DNA of 64,000 nt, taken from the NCBI GenBank assembly GCA_938038785.1, contig CALHTB010000039.1:1-64000 (forward strand), in the 5' to 3' direction. Made by a program: the position numbers and the translations under genes. The notes beneath the pieces are model-generated. The model did no database searches, was not told the DNA's origin, and was given only the letters and a program-made list of their open reading frames with translations. Below are positions 60,033-64,000 of the stretch, piece after piece. The number at the start of each line of letters is the position of its first letter. The stretch's first letter is position 1. This stretch comes from an uncultured Acidimicrobiales bacterium. Lineage in GTDB: Bacteria > Actinomycetota > Acidimicrobiia > Acidimicrobiales > SHLQ01.

Positions 60033-61181
60033 CTAGGCCAGCTTTTGGTAGCTGAAGGCGGCCATTCCGTCGCCCTCGAAGATGTCGGGCAGAAGTCGCC
60101 CGCCTCTCCCCCACGGCTCCCACGGCTCAGGTAGCGGCTGCGGTTCAAGCTCGGGCACCTCGGTGGCGACTCGATCATCGACCGCAGTCGATTCGGCAAC
60201 GGTAAGCGTGCACACCGAAAACACCACTTGCCCACCGGGCTTCACAAGTTCGGCTGCATTTCGAACGAGTTGAAGTTGGAGATCAGCGAGTTTGCCGATG
60301 CTGTCAGCCGACATGTTCCATCGTGCATCAGGGCGCCTACGTAGCGAACCCAAGCCACTGCACGGGGCGTCGACGAGCACTGCGTCGGCCAGACCCAACC
60401 GATACGGCGGGTGGGTCGCGTCCGCGACGACGGCGTGTACGTCGGTTCCCGTATCTTCTGCTGCCGTTACGACAAGGCCAGCTCGATGATCGTGCAGGTC
60501 CGACGCAATCACCGTTGTTGCGCCCTGTCCTGCGATGTAGGTGGCTTTGCCACCCGGAGCGGCACACAGGTCGAGCACGAGGCCAACCGGTGCCACGAGG
60601 GCGGACACAGCCTGTGACGCAAGGTCCTGGCGGTAGCCGTCATCGCGAGTGTGGGTGGTGGCCGCGGTGTTCATAGCTTTGAGCACCGGAATCGCCCGGT
60701 CGCCGAGGTCGTACTCGACGCTGCGCAAGATCCAATCGGGGTAAGACAGCTCGATCCCTGGTGTGGGCCATTGCGGGTCGCCCGCCGATGACACCTTGCG
60801 AAGTACCGCGTTCACGAAGCCGCGGGCTCGTTTTGGTGTCGCTGCGACGGTTGCATCAACGGCGGCGTGGCTCGGCACCCGCATGAACTGCAGCTGATAG
60901 GCGCCCGCTCGCAGGGCCGCTCGGACTCGGCTGTCGACATCATCGCGATCGATGAACCGATCGACCAGATAGTCGAGCGAGCGCTTCATGCGGGTCGAGC
61001 CGTAGACCAGCTCGGTGACAAAGCCACGGTCGCGTTCGTCAAGATCGGACTCCGCGAGCATCTTCGGCAATAGCAAGTTCGAGTAAGCGCCATCGCGTTC
61101 GATGCGCTCGAGCGCTTCGATGGCGAGCCTGCGTACTGCTACGCCATCACTACGGGCACTACTGCTGGCGGGGTTAGCCAT
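60033..61181 (-). CDS. rsmB: 16S rRNA (cytosine-967-C5)-methyltransferase
   Basis: A 382-residue enzyme with an N-terminal NusB-like RNA-binding domain (VRRLAIEALERIERDGAYSN) and a RsmB/F methyltransferase domain. SAM motif I is LVLDLCAAPGGKATYIAG; the catalytic cysteines are in VDAPCSGLGS and FSVCTLTVAES. It overlaps the end of fmt by 8 nt, so def, fmt and rsmB form a translation-related operon. Confidence 0.93.
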   Translation of the reverse strand: MANPASSSARSDGVAVRRLAIEALERIERDGAYSNLLLPKMLAESDLDERDRGFVTELVYGSTRMKRSLDYLVDRFIDRDDVDSRVRAALRAGAYQLQFMRVPSHAAVDATVAATPKRARGFVNAVLRKVSSAGDPQWPTPGIELSYPDWILRSVEYDLGDRAIPVLKAMNTAATTHTRDDGYRQDLASQAVSALVAPVGLVLDLCAAPGGKATYIAGQGATTVIASDLHDHRAGLVVTAAEDTGTDVHAVVADATHPPYRLGLADAVLVDAPCSGLGSLRRRPDARWNMSADSIGKLADLQLQLVRNAAELVKPGGQVVFSVCTLTVAESTAVDDRVATEVPELEPQPLPEPWEPWGRGGRLLPDIFEGDGMAAFSYQKLA

Positions 61182-62121
61182 TCGGTTGCTCGGTATCGAA
61201 GGAGTGGCCGTCGGGCTGGGCGCCGTTGGCCCACGCCGAGGCGTCCATGCGGGGCTTACCCGCTGGTTGCACGGTGATCAGCCGGAGCGACCCGTCGCCG
61301 GTGCCAACAAGGAGTTTGGAGCCGTTGTGGCTCAACGTGGCGCTGGAAACGTCGCCAGCATGAGGCTCGGCACTATGGATCTCGGCGTCGTGGACTTTGA
61401 ACCGTTCGCCGCCCAGTGTTGTCCAGGCCCGACCAACCCGAATCACCCGCAGCAGCTCGGCTGCTGGTCGGCTCCAATCGAGCCAGCCATCCTCGGTGGT
61501 CAACTTCCGGGCGTAGACCGATTCGCCGGTCTGTGGCTGCGGGTTCGTAAACCCGGCCTGCATGGTTTCCACGAGTAGCGATGCCCCGTCATGGCTCATC
61601 GATTCCCATAGCGAGAGCAGCGTGTGAGATGTGGTGATGGGCACGATGATCTTGGCCCACACGTCGCCTTCGTCGAGCCCTTCAACCACGCTCATGATGG
61701 CAATGGCGGTCTCGGGGTCACCTTCGAGCAATGCTCGTTCCACCGGCGCTGCGCCCCGCCACCGCGGCAGGTCGGAGAAGTGGATGTTCACCATGGGGAT
61801 GGCTTCGAGAAGCGGGAGTCGGATGATCTGGCCAAAGGCAACAACAACGGCGAGGTCGATGGGCTCAGCGTTGTGGAGCTCGAGCAGGTCGCCAACCTCG
61901 GTGGTCACCGCAAGGTCGAGGTCCAGTGCGGCAGCTTTGACCGGTGTCGGCGACTTTTCTTTGCCTCGGCCTCGGCGCTTATCTTCACCGCTCACCACTA
62001 GCGGGATCTCAAACCCGGCTGCGTGTATGGCTCGAAGTGTCGGAACCGCAATCTCGGGGGTGCCGAGAAATGCGACGCGACGGATGGCCGACGGATCGGC
62101 CGGTGGCAGAGGAAGTGTCAT
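61174..62121 (-). CDS. fmt: Methionyl-tRNA formyltransferase
   Basis: A 315-residue enzyme that formylates initiator Met-tRNA using 10-formyl-THF. VAFLGTPEIAVPTLRAI begins the Rossmann domain; VNIHFSDLPRWRGAAPVERAL contains the catalytic Asn/His region and GLDEGDVWA the catalytic Asp. The usual HxSLLPxxRG core here reads HFSDLPRWRG. The C-terminal OB-like domain is shorter than in E. coli. It lies 16 nt after def. Confidence 0.93.
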   Translation of the reverse strand: MTLPLPPADPSAIRRVAFLGTPEIAVPTLRAIHAAGFEIPLVVSGEDKRRGRGKEKSPTPVKAAALDLDLAVTTEVGDLLELHNAEPIDLAVVVAFGQIIRLPLLEAIPMVNIHFSDLPRWRGAAPVERALLEGDPETAIAIMSVVEGLDEGDVWAKIIVPITTSHTLLSLWESMSHDGASLLVETMQAGFTNPQPQTGESVYARKLTTEDGWLDWSRPAAELLRVIRVGRAWTTLGGERFKVHDAEIHSAEPHAGDVSSATLSHNGSKLLVGTGDGSLRLITVQPAGKPRMDASAWANGAQPDGHSFDTEQPNG

Positions 62122-62137
62122 CGATGACGGGTCAGCG

Positions 62138-62719
62138 CTAGGGAAGACTCAGCCCGCCACCAGCACCTGGCAACTTGAGGCCGAGCTCGTCGCTCATCGC
62201 GTCGGTGTGGGTGTCGCCGCTCGCGGCCCGTTGGCGAAGGATCTTCTTCGCTTCACGCTTTTGCTCGTCATCGAGGTGTTCGACGAGCAGTACGCCGTTG
62301 AGGTGATCGAGTTCGTGCTGGAACAGCCGGGCTTCGAGCTCGTCGGCGTCGAAGTCGACTTCGTTGCCGTTGATGTCAATGCCGCGAATGTGCACGGTCT
62401 TGGGACGGGTAATGGTCCAGTGCAAGCCAGGTACCGACAGGCAACCCTCGAGGAACTCCCACTCCCCATCAGATTCGATGATCTCGGGGTTGATGAGGAC
62501 CTTGGGGTCGTACTCGTCCTCACCCGTAAGGTCGTAGACAAACAAACGCTTGCGGACACCAACCTGAGGGGCGGCCAGGCCAAGCCCTGGCTCTTCGTAC
62601 ATCGTGTCGAGCATATCCTCGACAAGACGCACGAGGTTCCCATCGATATCGGTGACATCTTTGGCCACCTGCTTCAAAACAGGGTCGCCGTAATGACGGA
62701 TTCGGTACGGAGCACTCAC
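62138..62719 (-). CDS. def: Peptide deformylase
   Basis: A 193-residue metalloprotease that removes the formyl group from nascent proteins. All three motifs are intact: GLGLAAPQVG, EGCLSVPG (metal Cys) and QHELDHLNG (HExxH-type metal site). The C-terminal extension of about 30 residues ends in a Gly-rich stretch. GTG start with TACCCT (62727-62732) ending 7 nt upstream, so probably leaderless. Confidence 0.96.
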   Translation of the reverse strand: MSAPYRIRHYGDPVLKQVAKDVTDIDGNLVRLVEDMLDTMYEEPGLGLAAPQVGVRKRLFVYDLTGEDEYDPKVLINPEIIESDGEWEFLEGCLSVPGLHWTITRPKTVHIRGIDINGNEVDFDADELEARLFQHELDHLNGVLLVEHLDDEQKREAKKILRQRAASGDTHTDAMSDELGLKLPGAGGGLSLP

Positions 62720-62757
62720 ACGTTCCAGGGTACCGGCTCATTCGATAGCGTTGCGCT
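62720..62757. promoter_or_regulatory. 38-bp bidirectional leaderless promoter between def and the methyltransferase gene
   Basis: TACCCT (minus strand, 62727-62732) ends 7 nt before the def GTG. TAGCGT (62746-62751) ends 6 nt before the GTG at 62758 on the other strand. No ribosome-binding site is visible for either gene. Confidence 0.55.
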
Positions 62758-63429
62758 GTGGATCCAACCAGTTCAGGCGACTCCCAGTACTTCGAGAGCA
62801 CGCCGACAGTGGCGTCCAAGCGTCAGCAAATCGAACTCGTCCTTCCCGACGTCTATCTCGAACTCACCACAGATACCGGAGTGTTTTCTGCCAGCCAGGT
62901 CGACAAAGGCACCCGCTACCTCCTCAAAGACATGCCTCCGTACGAATCTGTGGAGTCTGATGACCGAATATCGAACACCAGACTCCACAGATCTGTAGCG
63001 ATTCTGGATTTGGGGTGCGGGTATGGGCCGATTGCGCTCACGATGGCCAAGCGCGTGCCGGAGGCGCACGTGTGGGGTGTCGATGTAAACGAGCGGGCGC
63101 TCGACCTCGCGCGAGAGAACGCTGCGACTAACGGTGTTGCCGAGAACACGACGTTTGGCCTGAGCGACGACATCGACCCCGAGCAACGGTTCGACCTCAT
63201 TGTGTCGAACCCGCCCATCCGCATCGGAAAGGCTGCGCTTCACCAGCTGCTCACAAACTGGCTCGACCGCCTGACACCTACCGGGCGGGCGTTATTGGTC
63301 GTCCAAAAGCACCTGGGTAGTGACTCGCTCGCCGAGTGGATGACCGCAAACGGTTGGGCCGCGACCCGACTCGGTTCACGCAAGGGTTTCCGTATCCTCG
63401 AAGTGCTCGCCCGTCAGGAGACGACATGA
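62758..63429 (+). CDS. RsmC-like class I methyltransferase carrying a palindromic insertion
   Basis: A 223-residue methyltransferase of the MTS (RsmC/RlmG) family, which methylate guanine N2 in rRNA. GVFSASQVDKGTRYLLKDMP leads into motif I ILDLGCGYGPIAL; the substrate motif is SNPPIRIGK. Between them lie about 16 residues (SVESDDRISNTRLHRS) encoded by a 47-bp inverted repeat at 62946-62992, which family members do not seem to have. The frame stays open, so the protein may be active with a surface loop. GTG start behind TAGCGT; stop overlaps the next gene as ATGA. Confidence 0.82.
   Translation: MDPTSSGDSQYFESTPTVASKRQQIELVLPDVYLELTTDTGVFSASQVDKGTRYLLKDMPPYESVESDDRISNTRLHRSVAILDLGCGYGPIALTMAKRVPEAHVWGVDVNERALDLARENAATNGVAENTTFGLSDDIDPEQRFDLIVSNPPIRIGKAALHQLLTNWLDRLTPTGRALLVVQKHLGSDSLAEWMTANGWAATRLGSRKGFRILEVLARQETT
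62946..62992. repeat. Inverted repeat inside the RsmC-like coding sequence
   Basis: The arms ATCTGTGGAGTCTG (62946-62959) and CAGACTCCACAGAT (62979-62992) are exact complements around a 19-nt loop that itself holds CGA-ATA-TCG. It has the size and nested shape of the intergenic hairpins at 48797 and 63953. Confidence 0.85.
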
Positions 63430-63950
63430 AGAACCTCGACCCCACCGGGCTAAAGCGTCTGCATCGCGGCTGGCGCAAGGAGACCACCCAGAAGATCTCG
63501 CTCATCCTCGACAGTGTGCAGACGCCCTACAACGTCGGAACGATCATTCGGACGTCGGCCGCATTAGGCGTGGAGCACCTGTGGCTCGTTGGTGCAACCG
63601 AATCGCCAACCCACAACAAGACGAACAAGACGGCTCTTGGCACGCAGCGCTATGTCACCTGGACCGCGGTTGAAGAGCCAGCTGAGGCTGTGGCCGAGGC
63701 AAAGGCCGCCGGCCTGACGATCGTCGGGATCGAGCTCGCAGACGAAGCTATCCCGCTCCACGAGGTCGACCTGACCGGGGATGTATGCCTCGTGGTTGGA
63801 CATGAAGATCGCGGGCTGAGCAAGGACATCCTCCCGCTGTGCGATGCCGTGGGTTACATCCCACAGACCGGCAAGGTCGGTTCGCTCAACGTCGGCGTCG
63901 CCGCATCGATCGCCATCAGCGAAGCCCGCCGCCAAGGCTGGACCGTCTGA
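63426..63950 (+). CDS. SpoU/TrmH-family RNA 2'-O-methyltransferase
   Basis: A 174-residue SPOUT enzyme with a deep trefoil knot. Motif 1 is NVGTIIRTSAALGV, motif 2 is LVVGHEDRGLSKDIL, and motif 3 is GSLNVGVAASIAISEA. It lacks an N-terminal L30e-like substrate domain, so it resembles the minimal TrmH/TrmL type that modifies tRNA, but rRNA cannot be excluded. It is coupled by ATGA overlap to the RsmC-like gene, forming an RNA-modification pair. Confidence 0.87.
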   Translation: MKNLDPTGLKRLHRGWRKETTQKISLILDSVQTPYNVGTIIRTSAALGVEHLWLVGATESPTHNKTNKTALGTQRYVTWTAVEEPAEAVAEAKAAGLTIVGIELADEAIPLHEVDLTGDVCLVVGHEDRGLSKDILPLCDAVGYIPQTGKVGSLNVGVAASIAISEARRQGWTV

Positions 63951-63952
63951 TC

Positions 63953-64000
63953 AAAATTTCGTGGTTTGAACACCGTGGGTGTGGTCAAACCACAAATTTT
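63953..64000. repeat. Long nested palindrome at the window end
   Basis: Left arm 63953-63969 and right arm 63985-64000 (TCAAACCACAAATTTT) pair completely apart from one extra C in the left arm. They enclose ACACC-GTG-GGTGT (63970-63982). It begins 2 nt after the stop of the SpoU gene and could be its terminator, or another hairpin element of the type seen after leuS. It may extend beyond the window. Confidence 0.8.

Noticed and set aside
61631..62998. A 455-codon plus-strand frame spanning fmt and def
   Set aside because: It is antisense to two genes with complete catalytic motifs and shows no family features of its own.
1..64000. tRNA or rRNA genes
   Set aside because: I found no T-arm-like consensus outside coding sequence and no rRNA-like conserved blocks; a tRNAscan-SE run would settle this.

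Overview
The window is a gene-dense, high-GC chromosomal segment with about 57 protein genes, no RNA genes, and no gap longer than about 290 bases. Gene families and style point to an aerobic actinobacterium, most likely a member of the Acidimicrobiia (Ilumatobacter-like). The pointers are an ECF sigma factor with a zinc-binding (ZAS) anti-sigma factor, a DtxR-type regulator, many apparently leaderless genes, and pervasive GTG starts with ATGA/GTGA gene overlaps. This placement is inference; no rRNA or marker phylogeny could be run.

Layout. 168-2995: a (2S)-methylsuccinyl-CoA dehydrogenase and a mesaconyl-CoA C1-C4 CoA-transferase-like enzyme (C5-dicarboxyl-CoA chemistry). 3126-6774: a dimethylglycine/sarcosine dehydrogenase-type flavoprotein and a divergent aldo-keto reductase. 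6797-16395: an eight-gene minus-strand operon for a surface polysaccharide or glycolipid (GT2, pyruvyltransferase, asparagine-synthase-like protein, LPG-synthase-TM protein, methyltransferase, GT4, two paralogous membrane proteins). 16514-17197: a GntR/FCD regulator whose promoter carries a 23-bp sequence identical to one between the dehydrogenase and the reductase. 17265-23819: a lipoprotein serine hydrolase, small membrane proteins, a methyltransferase, and an unassigned cluster of a PH-like membrane protein, two arrestin-like proteins, an AAA ATPase and a DUF533 protein.

24109-34590 is the metabolic centrepiece. Formate-THF ligase and methylene-THF reductase lie upstream of a corrinoid methyltransferase operon: corrinoid protein, small PF13769-like protein, methyl-THF:corrinoid methyltransferase, ferredoxin/ASKHA corrinoid reactivase, and a non-pyrrolysine MttB-family methyltransferase. 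Both blocks carry a pair of 17-bp palindrome-like sites offset by exactly 18 bp, which suggests one regulon. The likely flow is quaternary amine (for example glycine betaine) to methyl-corrinoid to methyl-THF to methylene-THF to formyl-THF to formate plus ATP. The dimethylglycine-type dehydrogenase could take the demethylated product further. FolD is not in the window.

34591-45917: a VIT1 metal transporter, iron ABC binding protein and permease, DtxR regulator, fused PabB-PabC, SerA with a DUF1015 protein, a zinc-type dehydrogenase, an EEP phosphatase and a Nudix hydrolase. 45951-57446: LeuS, FabZ-like dehydratase, HU, ECF sigma/anti-sigma pair, a FAD disulfide reductase, and a TetR-controlled acyl-CoA carboxylase/acyl-CoA dehydrogenase operon of the leucine/isoprenoid-catabolism type. 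57507-63950: an O-antigen-ligase-like protein, a secreted triple-repeat protein, RsmB, Fmt, Def, an RsmC-like methyltransferase and a SpoU RNA methyltransferase.

Thirteen genes have a TANNNT hexamer ending 6-7 nt before the start codon, so many transcripts are probably leaderless. Three roughly 50-bp hairpin elements occur in the last 16 kb, one inside the coding sequence of the RsmC-like methyltransferase.
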